NCBI RefSeq assembly: GCF_002811955.1
Contig: NZ_NPEF01000048.1
Location: forward strand, 1 to 21,248
Origin: Leptospira ellisii
GTDB taxonomy: Bacteria > Spirochaetota > Leptospiria > Leptospirales > Leptospiraceae
Reading direction: 5' to 3'
Length of the DNA: 21,248 bases
Within the stretch, counting starts at the first letter, position 1; the number at the start of each line of letters is the position of its first letter. The translations under genes and the position numbers were made by a program. Shown in pieces: positions 7,360-16,485 of the stretch. Under the pieces are notes generated by a model. That model did not search any database. It was not told the origin of the DNA and worked only from the letters and a program-made list of their open reading frames with translations.

Positions 7360-9210
7360 ATGGATCTTTCCCATTTATTGCTTTCTTTGAGGATCAATCT
7401 GGCTCTTTTTAGAAGCATTTTTTTCCTGATTCTTCTCGTTATCTTTTCCACTTGTAATTTCGATTCGAATCGTTTCGACGAAAAAAATATCTCCATCCTT
7501 TCCGGCGTCTGTTCCGGTCCCGCATGCGGTTTGGAAGGCGCCAAGTCGATCCTGGATTCTTTCACTTCGGTTCTGGGTTTTAAGGTCGGCGAAAAAAATC
7601 TGGGTCTCGGAGAAGCGGATCCCAGGGCCTGCAATCAACGGGAGGATTTCTTTCATACAGAGCAACCCCTTCTATACTCCTTCCTGAGCAGCGGTTTCGG
7701 GGACAGCGACTTTTTCGTTCAAGGAATCACGGCGCTCTGCATCGCGGACGTTCCCGGTTCCACTTCGACCGAATACGTCATCACGAGTCAGGAACTTCCC
7801 GCCAGCCCCGGCGTGGGACCGAACATCATGATCCAAAGAGTGAATCAGTTCGGTCATCTCGTGAAAAGCAGACTGATTTCCGGCGTCGGCACTCAAACGG
7901 TCGTCGCGATCGAACGGGATGTATGGGGCGACGGAGGTTTCATCATCGCGGGCACTTCGGACGCCGACATTCCGGAGATAGACGGACGTTCGCCTATTTT
8001 GCGTTATTCGGGAGGAGTGGACGGAATCGTCCTTAAACTCAATCGGAATTTCGACGTTCAATGGTATACGTTTTTAGGCGGCGAAGGAAACGAAAGATTG
8101 AGAGGTCTTACCACGACCTCTTGGTCCAGCTATATCCTCGTCGGAGACGGCAACGCGAACGTTACGCTCGGGGATCGCAGACCGGTTCAGGAACATTCGG
8201 ATCCGATTAACGCGAGTAATACGGACGGTTGGGTGGTTTCGCTTAACTTCGACGGTACGGTCGGTTGGCATACGTTTTTGGGAGGTGCGTATCCGGATAC
8301 GCTTTATACCGCTTCCCGGGAATTCAGCGGTACGAGTCAGAGATTTTTGGTGGGCGGTATCGCAGGCGGTGAAATTCCCAACATCGGCGAAATTTATACG
8401 CAGGTGAAACATTCCCCCGGAGTCAACGACGACGCGCTTTTCGCGCAGTTGGATTGGTCCGGAAATCTGATTTGGTTTTCCCAATTCGGGAGCACGGGCC
8501 ACGAAAGAATTTTCGCGAGCGCGATGGGAAGCGGTAGCGAACTCAACGCTCCCGATCAAACGTATTTCGTGGGCGAATTGGCGCAGGGTTCCTTGCCGTT
8601 CGGAAATTCATCGCTTCCTCCCGGTCCCGGTAGCAGCGAAAGTTTGGCTTGCGTCGATCAAACCGGTTCGGAAGCTCTGATTATGGCAGTGAACAATCAT
8701 AACGGGGAGCCGATGTGGTATACCTGCGTGGGCACTCCTAGAAAATTGGATCGCGCGACCTCCATCGTGAGCAATCGATTCGGCACTTCCTTTATGGTGG
8801 CGGCGATGATGCAGGATAACATTCCGGAGCTCGTCAAGGATCAGTGGACGACTCTGCTTCCCGCGGTTCAACATTCGAACGTAAACACGAATACGAACGG
8901 TCAGTTCTTCTGCGACACGTTCATCGGAAATTTTAACCTGTACGGAAGAGTGGAGATGTATACGTTCTTCGGAAGTCCCTACGGCTGCGATTGGCCGATC
9001 GGCAACGACGCCATCGCGGATCATTTCGGTTCGGTCGCCGTCGGCGCGGTCGGATCGGGTCCGTTGTATTCGTACGGCCCGCAGGGAACCGCACCCGTCC
9101 AACAGTACGCGTTTCCGTACCGCAGGAATCTTTTGATAAACTTGGACAGCAAGGTTCTGAAACCTTGTACGAAGGAACCGATCAATCCGGAATGTATCTC
9201 TATTTTCTGA
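7360..9210 (+). CDS. Beta-propeller lipoprotein (SBBP-repeat-like)
   Basis: Exported lipoprotein of 616 residues, function unknown. A hydrophobic signal (about 14-30) ends in FSTC, so Cys32 is the likely lipidation site; spirochaetal lipoboxes are loose. From about residue 120 the chain is built of imperfect ~60-80-residue blades, each with a tryptophan or tyrosine and a glycine-rich turn: VQWYTFLGGEGNERL, VGWHTFLGGAYPDTL, LIWFSQFGSTGHERI, MWYTCVGTPRKLDRA and VEMYTFFGSPYGCDW. Companion strands such as GIVLKLNRN, GWVVSLNFDG and ALFAQLDWSG precede them. This is the pattern of beta-propeller or SBBP-type lipoproteins abundant in leptospires. The ATG at 7360 has AAGGAG 10 nt upstream. The 3' end overlaps the next gene by 19 nt. 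Such proteins are often surface exposed, but localisation and binding partners are unknown. Confidence 0.82.
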   Translation: MDLSHLLLSLRINLALFRSIFFLILLVIFSTCNFDSNRFDEKNISILSGVCSGPACGLEGAKSILDSFTSVLGFKVGEKNLGLGEADPRACNQREDFFHTEQPLLYSFLSSGFGDSDFFVQGITALCIADVPGSTSTEYVITSQELPASPGVGPNIMIQRVNQFGHLVKSRLISGVGTQTVVAIERDVWGDGGFIIAGTSDADIPEIDGRSPILRYSGGVDGIVLKLNRNFDVQWYTFLGGEGNERLRGLTTTSWSSYILVGDGNANVTLGDRRPVQEHSDPINASNTDGWVVSLNFDGTVGWHTFLGGAYPDTLYTASREFSGTSQRFLVGGIAGGEIPNIGEIYTQVKHSPGVNDDALFAQLDWSGNLIWFSQFGSTGHERIFASAMGSGSELNAPDQTYFVGELAQGSLPFGNSSLPPGPGSSESLACVDQTGSEALIMAVNNHNGEPMWYTCVGTPRKLDRATSIVSNRFGTSFMVAAMMQDNIPELVKDQWTTLLPAVQHSNVNTNTNGQFFCDTFIGNFNLYGRVEMYTFFGSPYGCDWPIGNDAIADHFGSVAVGAVGSGPLYSYGPQGTAPVQQYAFPYRRNLLINLDSKVLKPCTKEPINPECISIF

Positions 9211-9659
9211 TCCTTTTTTTCGCGGCTCTTCCTGCTTGGTTTCTTTCCAGGCTGGAAGGTTGGATCACTCTCGATTGTGTAAGGGACGTATCTTTCGTTT
9301 CTTTGGAATGCAGTGTGGAAGAACGGTTCGCGTTCTATTCGCGTAACACGAGTTATACGACATTGGGCGCCCGTTCCGTCGCCGCGTATCGGCAGGATCG
9401 CCGCGGAAGAAGCGTCTCGTATCAACTCGTTCTTGCCACCCCTTCGGGGGAAGTTTCGGTTCTACGTTCCCCCACGGGGGACGGTCGCATTGGTTCGGTC
9501 GCTCGGGATTTGAACGCGGCGATCGCGTCCGGTTCGACTCGGTTTTCCGCGGAAGTCTCTCCGGATTCTTCGTTTTGGTTCGCGTCTTTTCTCGTATTCC
9601 TTTTTGCCGGTGCAGGCGCCTGGATCGCGTTAGTCGGCAATCGCCCGAATAAACCCTGA
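9192..9659 (+). CDS. Small two-helix membrane protein of unknown function
   Basis: A 155-residue protein with an N-terminal hydrophobic helix (MYLYFLILFFAALPAWFL) and a C-terminal one (SSFWFASFLVFLFAGAGAWIAL). Between them is a polar, beta-rich soluble segment of about 100 residues (LDCVRDVSFVSLEC, then YQLVLATPSGEVSVLRS). The layout resembles small bacterial proteins with a pleckstrin-like beta domain between two helices, but I cannot name a family. The open frame extends to 8991. The ATG at 9192 is preferred because it starts right at the first helix, and longer forms would sit inside the lipoprotein gene. It overlaps that gene by 19 nt, suggesting coupling; the Shine-Dalgarno sequence is weak (CCGGA). 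It ends 3 nt before the convergent beta-helix lipoprotein gene. Confidence 0.68.
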   Translation: MYLYFLILFFAALPAWFLSRLEGWITLDCVRDVSFVSLECSVEERFAFYSRNTSYTTLGARSVAAYRQDRRGRSVSYQLVLATPSGEVSVLRSPTGDGRIGSVARDLNAAIASGSTRFSAEVSPDSSFWFASFLVFLFAGAGAWIALVGNRPNKP

Positions 9660-9662
9660 AAT

Positions 9663-12095
9663 TTACGGATTACAGTTCCCGTCGAATTCGTGGGCTCCGA
9701 TCGAAAATCCGATGGAACCCGGAGGCACCGGATCGGGCGCCGCGTTGTTCGTTCTACCCGCGATCGAAAAGTCGAATTGCGTCAAAAACCCGGTAACCGC
9801 GGGCGTCGGCTGTCCGCCGAAAACGGAATTACAACGGGAAACGGCTCCGAGTTTGAACACGTTTAGCGGCCCGTTCGGAACGACGAAGTTCGGATTGTGT
9901 CTGAAGTTGATTTGTCCGGCGTTCGTCAGAAACGTCGCACATCCGGGAACACTTTTGATCGGAGCGGGTTCCGCGGCGCAAAGTCCGAAGGAACTGAACG
10001 AGGTCTGCGCCACGATCGCACACCCGCTGAAGTTGTTTCCCCGTATGTCGGAATTCCCTCCGACCGTATTGGTCGTGTCGTAGTTGAGACAATAACTTTG
10101 AATGCTCGCTCCTCCGTTCGCGGAAATCTGATTGTTGACCAAGGTAACGTCGGTCAACGTCGCGTTCGCCTGTTGGATGATTCCCACGGATCTTTGTGTT
10201 CCGTCCCCTCCGTAGATCGAGTTATGCGTCATCACCAAGTCCGGCGAATCCACTTCCAAAGCCATTACTCCGTAACTGTTCAGTACGTTGACGGGAGGGG
10301 AGGCGATGACGTGGTGGGATTGAATCAGGTTGTTCGTGATGTAGACCAGCTGTGTCGAGGAGCGGACGAGATTGGAGATCCAAATTCCGGCAGAAGCGTC
10401 GTCTTGGCCGATTCCCGAATGGGAGGCGCCGCTGATCGAATTGTTCGTAATGATCGAATTCGTGTTATTCATAAGCAGGATTCCCACGGATCGGGAATTG
10501 CCGCTTCCTCCCACGAGATAATTCCCTACGATATGAAGTCTCGGAATCGCTATCGCCGTGATTCCGGAATTGGTGCATAAGAAACAATACGCACCGGTTG
10601 AAAGGGAACCGAGGATCGTATTCTCCGTGATGAAAATCCTGTTTCCTCCCACGTTGATCGTGTCCAGAAGAATTCCCGTCGAATTGCTGTTATTCGGATT
10701 CGTCAGAATCGTAAACCCTTTGATCACTATGTCGAAGTTTGTGTTCATTCCGGTCGCGTTGTATATCGGAGCACAGGAAGAAGCGATTCCCGTGTTACCG
10801 CATGCGCCCGCCGAAATCCGGTCTCGAACGGTCGTCGTATACGTTTTCGGATCCCGAACCGTGAACGTGTTGTTGAACCCTCCGATCAATTGTAATCCCG
10901 GCGTAAGTTGAATCCTTTCGAACATGGCGTTTACGTCATAGGTTCCCTGCGCCACGAGGACGGTACAGACTCCTCCCGGGATACATCGACTTGCCGCATA
11001 AGATACGGAATTACAAGCGGTGCCTAACGTGTCGCAGGAGCCGACCGAGGAGACTCCGCTGGGTTTGACGTATTTGATGTTTCCGGGAGAGGCCACGGTG
11101 AACGTAGCGGGTCTCGGAATTTGGAACGGCTTTCCCGTTCCGTTTTCCAAACAACCGGTCAATTGAATACACTGATTGGATCCTCCCGGCCAATTCCCTG
11201 CCGGTGATAAAATGGCTTGGTTCCCCACCGTATTGATCCCTGCCGCCGAAATCTGCAGATCGAAGTTGCAAACCGAAGGCGGAGCCGGGGTCGGTGGAGT
11301 AAAGGCGCAGGTTCCCGGTTGTATCGGTTTGGAAAACGTCACGACGATGTTATCCGTATCCAACAACGCGGTCTGGTTCGGAGGGTCGGTGTAAAGCGCA
11401 CTCAGGCAATTGACGTTCAAAGTCGCCGCGGCGTTGTTGATCATTCCGTTCGGAGGTGTGGCCGCTTCCACCGTACACGTATGATTGGCCGGACTTCCGA
11501 GCACCCGAACCGAATACGTCCCTTGATCGGGAATCTGTCCGTTGAACGTATATATGCCGTCCGCGGTTACGTTTAACGTGTCCACGGCGCCGTTGCGGAC
11601 GGTAAGGGATCCCGTCGGAAGGAGTTCGATGCCGAAGACGTTTAGTTGTAACGGAAAAAACGAAGTTCCGCAATTGATTTCCACGAGATTGGCGCTTTGT
11701 GTGATCGTTCCGTTCGGATTCGTGATCAAACAGGTCTGCGAAGGTACGGTCACCGGTTGTGAAATGATCGATACGGTGAAATTGGAAAATTCGGTCATGG
11801 GAGTGGGGAACGAATATTCGCCGTTAGCCGATATCGCGATCGTTTCAGAATCCTGATTCCGAACGGTCAAGGTTCCCGGATTGTTCAAACCCTGCACTTT
11901 TACTTTTAAGGATACGGACACGGGATCACCGCCGAACGTCTTCGTGTAGAGACGGAAGAATAAGGAACTTTCCGTGATCGAAATATTCTCCGGTTTAGGA
12001 ACACAAAAGAGGATTCCGAAGCATAAAAATAGAGTGAGCAGGCGGGTGAAACCTGCAAAGTCCAAACTCTTTTTCGAGAACCGGAACGATCCCAT
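9663..12095 (-). CDS. Lipoprotein with Ig-like repeats and C-terminal parallel beta-helix
   Basis: Exported protein of about 810 residues. A signal peptide ends in GILFC (Cys31 from the chosen start). Two similar ~80-residue beta domains follow (GLNNPGTLTVRNQDSETIAI and LLPTGSLTVRNGAVDTLNV, each closing with a Cys-containing strand). A Big_5-like domain has DPPNQTALLDTDNIVVTFSKP. The KYVKPSG...GTYDV region begins a right-handed parallel beta-helix whose Asn-rich rungs include IVGNYLVGGSGNSRSVGILL, NSIITNNSISGASHSG and VTLVNNQISANGG. The C terminus has GFSIGAHEFDGNC, the choice-of-anchor-type ending seen with such helices. The frame is open to 12206, but the ATG at 12095 follows AGAGAGG by about 8 nt and directly precedes the signal peptide. 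Likely surface or outer-membrane associated; ligand unknown. It resembles polysaccharide-binding or lyase folds without visible catalytic residues. Confidence 0.82.
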   Translation of the reverse strand: MGSFRFSKKSLDFAGFTRLLTLFLCFGILFCVPKPENISITESSLFFRLYTKTFGGDPVSVSLKVKVQGLNNPGTLTVRNQDSETIAISANGEYSFPTPMTEFSNFTVSIISQPVTVPSQTCLITNPNGTITQSANLVEINCGTSFFPLQLNVFGIELLPTGSLTVRNGAVDTLNVTADGIYTFNGQIPDQGTYSVRVLGSPANHTCTVEAATPPNGMINNAAATLNVNCLSALYTDPPNQTALLDTDNIVVTFSKPIQPGTCAFTPPTPAPPSVCNFDLQISAAGINTVGNQAILSPAGNWPGGSNQCIQLTGCLENGTGKPFQIPRPATFTVASPGNIKYVKPSGVSSVGSCDTLGTACNSVSYAASRCIPGGVCTVLVAQGTYDVNAMFERIQLTPGLQLIGGFNNTFTVRDPKTYTTTVRDRISAGACGNTGIASSCAPIYNATGMNTNFDIVIKGFTILTNPNNSNSTGILLDTINVGGNRIFITENTILGSLSTGAYCFLCTNSGITAIAIPRLHIVGNYLVGGSGNSRSVGILLMNNTNSIITNNSISGASHSGIGQDDASAGIWISNLVRSSTQLVYITNNLIQSHHVIASPPVNVLNSYGVMALEVDSPDLVMTHNSIYGGDGTQRSVGIIQQANATLTDVTLVNNQISANGGASIQSYCLNYDTTNTVGGNSDIRGNNFSGCAIVAQTSFSSFGLCAAEPAPIKSVPGCATFLTNAGQINFRHNPNFVVPNGPLNVFKLGAVSRCNSVFGGQPTPAVTGFLTQFDFSIAGRTNNAAPDPVPPGSIGFSIGAHEFDGNCNP

Positions 12096-12594
12096 TCGGT
12101 TTACCTCTCTGGTTATTTTATAAAACGAAAACTTTTGGAACAGACCGGGAAGAAAAGAGGGTCCGTTTTTGATTCCGCGTTCACAGGCTCCAAAATTTAT
12201 TTCCAAAAAGGTAATTTCAAGACGAAAGAATCCGGAGTCGTTTCGTCCGAGCTCTATCTTATAAGAATCGATTTCGGTTTTTTGGGCTGAAACGTTCGAA
12301 AGCGAGGCTTGTTTGCGCGAATTATAATCTGTGTTCTATATTAAAAATATTGAATGTCACGAATCCGAATATGCGGACGGAACGTCCTTACGTTTCCCCG
12401 CAAAATCGAAGTCGGAATCCTCGATCTTCGGATTTCGTTCTCTTCGAGGCCGAATTCCCATAGGAGGGTTTGCTGAAAGAGTCCCACGGCCTTCCAATTC
12501 CCCACGCGAAGCGCAAGGTCGAAATACCGGTCCACGCCACACGCGCTTCCCCCGATCGATCGAAGTCAAAAAGGAAAACGGAACATGGAACGAT
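12096..12594. other. About 500 bp without a convincing gene
   Basis: This gap lies between the chemotaxis-receptor gene and the beta-helix lipoprotein gene, both minus strand. It must hold the lipoprotein promoter; AT-rich text at 12255-12340 is the only low-GC part, but no clear -35/-10 pair stands out. The section 12341-12603 is open in both orientations. The minus reading contains QQTLLWEFGLEEN, which reminds me of short degenerate ORFs scattered between leptospiral genes, so an interspersed repeat remnant is possible. I could not confirm a gene here. Confidence 0.4.
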
Positions 12595-14190
12595 CTAGGT
12601 TGATTCAGCGTCCGCAGCCGTAAGTGCGTCGGATTGAAGGTCCAGTTCCAATACGATTTCGGATAGGTTTTCGCTTTTCGCCGTCAGGGAATCCATCGAC
12701 GTTTGAAGACTCAGGATCGAGTTTACGATCGCCCGCAGTCCCGTTTTTTGTTCGCTGGAGGCGAGTTCTATCTCCGAGGATAACGATTTGAGATAATCCA
12801 AATTCGAGAAGAACTGCGAGTTGATCCTGGATTGTTCCCCGAACAATTCGGAAAAAGTTTCGAAACTGGATACGAATTCGTTTATGATCTTGTCCTGCTC
12901 TTTGACGCGTATTACGGTCGTCTCGGCCGATTTTCTCCCGGAGGACACGTGATTACTTGAGTTTTTTATGATATTCGAAATTAAGTCCGCGTTTTGAGCG
13001 CTGCTTTCCGCCAGTTTGGAGACTTCCTGCGCCACGACGGCGAATCCTCTTCCGGCGTCTCCGGCTCTTGCGGCTTCGATCGACGCGTTGAGGGACAACA
13101 AATTCGTACGATCCGCCACTTCGGACATGATTCGATTCACTTCTCCCACGCTTCTAAAGGAATCCCCCAACGAGTTGAGAGATTCAGACAGGTCTTCGAC
13201 GAAACCGGTGACCGTGGTTCCGGCCGTTTTTACCTTATCCAAATTTTTGTCGAGTTGAACGTTCGATTCGGTGATCCTTTCTATGATCGTTTTCAAATTG
13301 CGGCTGTGCGAAACCAAGGTCTCGATCTTTTGAAACTGATTTTGTACGGTTTGTGCGGAGCTTTCACTTTGTGTCTGGAATTCCTCCATGGTGGATCCTA
13401 TCTCTTCGAAAGAGGAGGCGTGATCCGCTACGACGTTCGTAAACTCGCTCATAAAGTCCTTGAGATTGCCCGCGGAGATTTTCAGATAACGCGCGGAGTC
13501 GATCATCTTTTTAGTCTTTTCGTTCATGAGTTTCTGCGATCTGGCCAATTCCTTTTCCCGGGTTTCGGAATTCACCCTCAGTTTGAGAAACAGATTCACA
13601 AGAAACCGGATGATCATGGAGGATGAAAAAAGAAAGACGATTTTCAGGATCTGTTCGGAAAGCGAGGCATGTCCGGTGGAGGCGGCCAATACGGGATCGT
13701 CCACCATCTTCAATCCGTATACGATCGCTACGGCGACGACGATGCCCTGCGTCACCGAGGATACGGCTCCGATTACGGTGACGAATCGAGGCGAAAGAAG
13801 CAATCCGGAGCAGATGATGTAAAGATAGGATACGCCGTAAAAGATCTGTCCTTTTACGATGACTCCGGAATTTTCCGGAGTGTCGGCCGCGACGACGACC
13901 ATCGTTAAGAATAGGGTGGTTACGTCCAGGATCATGAAGGTTTTGCTGAGTCGATCCGACATTCTTCCGTGTTTTTTGTGTTTGAAAAAACTGTATAAGG
14001 CGTAGCAGAACATTCCCGTTACGCCCAAAAGATAGAACGTGTTCTGCGTCGGCGTGCTTCGCTTCCAGGAGAGTATTATGGAAACGTAAAATAATACGAT
14101 CAGGATCAGACGGATTCGATTGATATACGCCGGCCCCGATGCTATGATTTCCCGGTCGGTAAAATTTGTTTTCGGATTTTTCTCGCGCAT
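12595..14190 (-). CDS. Methyl-accepting chemotaxis protein with six-helix membrane input domain
   Basis: Chemoreceptor of 531 residues that controls the CheA kinase. The N-terminal ~210 residues hold about six hydrophobic helices (near 24-42, 50-68, 84-103, 118-135, 138-158 and 185-208) with only short loops, so there is no periplasmic ligand domain; sensing is probably within or near the membrane. No HAMP domain is evident. A long coiled coil leads to the conserved signalling tip at about 355-395 ([19 protein letters not shown], then [20 protein letters not shown]), which is essentially canonical. No C-terminal CheR/CheB tether pentapeptide (NWETF type) is present; it ends in TAADAEST. The ATG at 14190 has only a distant GAGGA, so translation initiation looks weak. 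It lies 147 nt downstream of the antiporter gene on the same strand, probably as a separate unit. Confidence 0.92.
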   Translation of the reverse strand: MREKNPKTNFTDREIIASGPAYINRIRLILIVLFYVSIILSWKRSTPTQNTFYLLGVTGMFCYALYSFFKHKKHGRMSDRLSKTFMILDVTTLFLTMVVVAADTPENSGVIVKGQIFYGVSYLYIICSGLLLSPRFVTVIGAVSSVTQGIVVAVAIVYGLKMVDDPVLAASTGHASLSEQILKIVFLFSSSMIIRFLVNLFLKLRVNSETREKELARSQKLMNEKTKKMIDSARYLKISAGNLKDFMSEFTNVVADHASSFEEIGSTMEEFQTQSESSAQTVQNQFQKIETLVSHSRNLKTIIERITESNVQLDKNLDKVKTAGTTVTGFVEDLSESLNSLGDSFRSVGEVNRIMSEVADRTNLLSLNASIEAARAGDAGRGFAVVAQEVSKLAESSAQNADLISNIIKNSSNHVSSGRKSAETTVIRVKEQDKIINEFVSSFETFSELFGEQSRINSQFFSNLDYLKSLSSEIELASSEQKTGLRAIVNSILSLQTSMDSLTAKSENLSEIVLELDLQSDALTAADAEST

Positions 14191-14260
14191 GATCGCGTTT
14201 TAGAAATCCTCGGGGGCGCACACAATATCTTTTCGATTTGTTTAGGATTCGGAAATGTTA

Positions 14261-14290
14261 ACTTATAAGTAGCCGCGGAAATATCCGCGG
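14261..14290 (-). terminator. Hairpin between antiporter and chemotaxis genes, candidate terminator
   Basis: CCGCGGA (14273-14279) and TCCGCGG (14284-14290) form a 7-bp GC-rich stem with a 4-nt loop, about 50 nt past the antiporter stop on the minus strand. Next to it is the perfect 10-bp palindrome ACTTATAAGT (14261-14270). No strong T-run follows on the minus strand, so termination is plausible but unproven; the AT palindrome could instead be part of the chemoreceptor promoter. Confidence 0.38.
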
Positions 14291-14337
14291 TCCATCGGAA
14301 TCCTCGGCGTTCGGCGCGAAAAGGCAGACTTAAATTC

Positions 14338-16485
14338 TCATCGTTTTAAGATCAAGACGCTCGGCAATTGTTGAAACAGACCGGTGTTCTCGATTTCTCC
14401 GTAAAAACCCAGACTTATCACGACGAGATCGTATTCGCTCCAGTCCTCTCCGTAAATCAAGGATCGTTCTTTCGCGACCAAACGCACGTTGGATTTCGCT
14501 TCCGGATCCGCGTTGAACGGTTTCATCCATTCGGGTAGAATTCTTCCCGCCCAAAGAGCGGTGATCTCCGCATGATCCGCGTTGGAAACTTCTTTCAGAT
14601 ACGATTCCAAAAAACGATCCTCTATGCTCGACACGAAAAACAGGATCTTTTTCAGCCGTTTAAAATCCCGATCGATCAAAACTCCCACGGGGATTTCGGC
14701 GCTTTCCACGATCGTCAAAACCTTCCCGGCGACCTCCTTATGGGAAAAGAGGGTCTGCGATCTTCCCAATAAGATGAGATACGGATTGAGGGTCCGTATT
14801 TGTCCGAAAATCTCCTTGGTCACGTTCGGACTGTTTTTGTATACCGTGCGTATGTTCCTTCCTAATTCATCGGCTTTTGCGCTCAGATTTTCGAACACTC
14901 CCTTTTCGAGGATTTCGGCTTCCCGGGGGGAAATGTCCGCGCTGGAAGTCACGTGAAGCGCGACGAGCTCCTCCTTTTCTTCCGCGTATTTTTTCGGAAA
15001 AAGTAAATTCGCTAATTCTAATAGACGCGCTCCCGAGGCGGGCGCCGCGAAGGAAAGTAGGATTTTTCTCCCCTCGTTTTCCTCCCCGTTTTTTCCGAAT
15101 ATCAGATTCAAAAGATCCAGAATCGGTCCGGTCATAAAGGTGGTGACCAACGCCATCAATACCATCATCGTAAAAATCTGAGGGGATAGGATTCCCAGAT
15201 CGTAACCTATGTTGAGAACGACCAATTCCATCAAACCCCGAGTATTCATCAGCGCGCCGATCGCCAAACTGTCCTTCCAATTCTGGCCGACGAGTTTCGC
15301 GGATACGGAACTGCCGAAAAATTTTCCGGTGACCGCGACGGCTATCACTCCGAAACAGACCATCCACAGATTGCCTTCGTTTAACAATCCGATCTGTGTT
15401 CTCAGCCCGGTGAATACGAAGAACAAAGGGAGCAGCAGGAGAAGACTGACGTCCTCTATCTTTTCGGACAACATCCTTCTGAAATCGGAATTGGAAGGCA
15501 TCACCACTCCGGCGAGAAAGGCTCCGAAAAGCGCGTGGATTCCGATCCCCTCCGCCACGTAGCAGGAAAGCAACCAGATGATCAGCACGAACGCGGTGAC
15601 GGGACGAACCAGCGCCTCCCTGCTCGGATATCGTTTCGAAATTTTAGTCAATAAAGGTCTTACGGCGAAGATCATTATAAAAACGTAAAGTACCGCCAGC
15701 GCTACGGTGATCAGGCCTCCCGCGAGACTTCCCGCCTGCGCGATCGCCACGACACAGGCCAGGATGCACCAAGCGGTCACGTCGTCCGCGGCCGCGCAAG
15801 TGACGACCAGGGTCCCGAGCGAGGTTTTCGTAAGTCCGCGTTCCTGAACGATTCTCGCGAGAACCGGAAACGCGGTGATGCTCATCGCGATTCCCATAAA
15901 TAAACCGAACACGAGAAAGGACACGTTCTTAGGGGAGAAGTCGGGATATAGGTAGAGCGCGTACGCGGTCCCCAAAAAGAAGGGGAAAAGGATGCTCGCG
16001 TGACTCACGACGATCGCGTCGTGCGCCTTTTTCCCTAAGGCGTTTCTGTCCAATTCCATTCCGACCAAAAATAGGAAGAGCAAAAGTCCGATCTGACTTA
16101 AGGCTTGGATGCTCTTGAGGGAATCCTTCGGGAAAAGAAAGGAGGAATATTCCGGAAAAACCCAGCCTAACAGAGAAGGTCCCAAAACGATCCCCGCGAC
16201 GATCTCTCCGATCACGGTGGGTTGTCCGAATATCCCCGAGATCCAACCGAAACTTCTCGCGACGGTCAAGATGACCAACAATTGCAAAAGCAGAAGGGAT
16301 ACGGGATGTTTGAGGTTTTTGGCGAAATCTCCGGTCCAAGGCGCGAACGAAAACGGATTCGAATCGAAGGTCGCGATCGAAGTTTCCAGGTTTTTGCCGA
16401 AGTTAAGGATCCAATAGATCCCCATTCCGAAAAATATTAGAAAAGAAATATATACGAATATGTTTCTCAGAGATTTGGATTTCAT
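14338..16485 (-). CDS. CPA2-family cation/proton antiporter with C-terminal cytosolic domain
   Basis: Monovalent cation:H+ antiporter of 715 residues in the inner membrane, of the KefB/GerN/plant CHX group. After one N-terminal helix (about 8-26) and a loop, the exchanger domain runs from about 58 to 460. It shows GEIVAGIVLGPSLLGWVFPE, LLLFLFLVGMELDR, AAADDVTAW (the conserved acidic pair of the ion site), HALFGAFLAGVVMPSNSDFR, PLFFVFTGLRTQIG and GALMNTRGLMELVVLNIGYDLG. The remaining ~240 residues form a soluble part resembling two degenerate universal-stress-protein-like lobes (LILLGRSQTLFSH, IPVGVLIDR, YDLVVISLGFYGE). No KTN/RCK nucleotide-binding GxGxxG motif is seen, so it is not a standard KefB. 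The start ATG at 16485 has AAAGGAAAA just upstream. K+ or Na+ specificity cannot be read from the sequence. Confidence 0.9.
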   Translation of the reverse strand: MKSKSLRNIFVYISFLIFFGMGIYWILNFGKNLETSIATFDSNPFSFAPWTGDFAKNLKHPVSLLLLQLLVILTVARSFGWISGIFGQPTVIGEIVAGIVLGPSLLGWVFPEYSSFLFPKDSLKSIQALSQIGLLLFLFLVGMELDRNALGKKAHDAIVVSHASILFPFFLGTAYALYLYPDFSPKNVSFLVFGLFMGIAMSITAFPVLARIVQERGLTKTSLGTLVVTCAAADDVTAWCILACVVAIAQAGSLAGGLITVALAVLYVFIMIFAVRPLLTKISKRYPSREALVRPVTAFVLIIWLLSCYVAEGIGIHALFGAFLAGVVMPSNSDFRRMLSEKIEDVSLLLLLPLFFVFTGLRTQIGLLNEGNLWMVCFGVIAVAVTGKFFGSSVSAKLVGQNWKDSLAIGALMNTRGLMELVVLNIGYDLGILSPQIFTMMVLMALVTTFMTGPILDLLNLIFGKNGEENEGRKILLSFAAPASGARLLELANLLFPKKYAEEKEELVALHVTSSADISPREAEILEKGVFENLSAKADELGRNIRTVYKNSPNVTKEIFGQIRTLNPYLILLGRSQTLFSHKEVAGKVLTIVESAEIPVGVLIDRDFKRLKKILFFVSSIEDRFLESYLKEVSNADHAEITALWAGRILPEWMKPFNADPEAKSNVRLVAKERSLIYGEDWSEYDLVVISLGFYGEIENTGLFQQLPSVLILKR

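Noticed and set aside
10165..10500. Recurring ATTCCCACGGATC text suggesting a direct DNA repeat
   Set aside because: It encodes the repeated RSVGI rung of the beta-helix, so protein repetition explains it.
9897..10580. 227-residue plus-strand open frame opposite the beta-helix gene
   Set aside because: Antisense of a repetitive Asn/Gly-coding region, giving Arg/Val-rich text typical of shadows.
12331..12603. 90-residue plus-strand frame as a separate gene
   Set aside because: No Shine-Dalgarno, low-complexity Arg/Pro/Ser composition, and competing frames on the other strand; kept only as a possible repeat remnant.
13511..14221. 236-residue frame overlapping the chemoreceptor start
   Set aside because: His/Arg-rich alternate frame; the chemoreceptor frame carries membrane helices and the canonical signalling tip.
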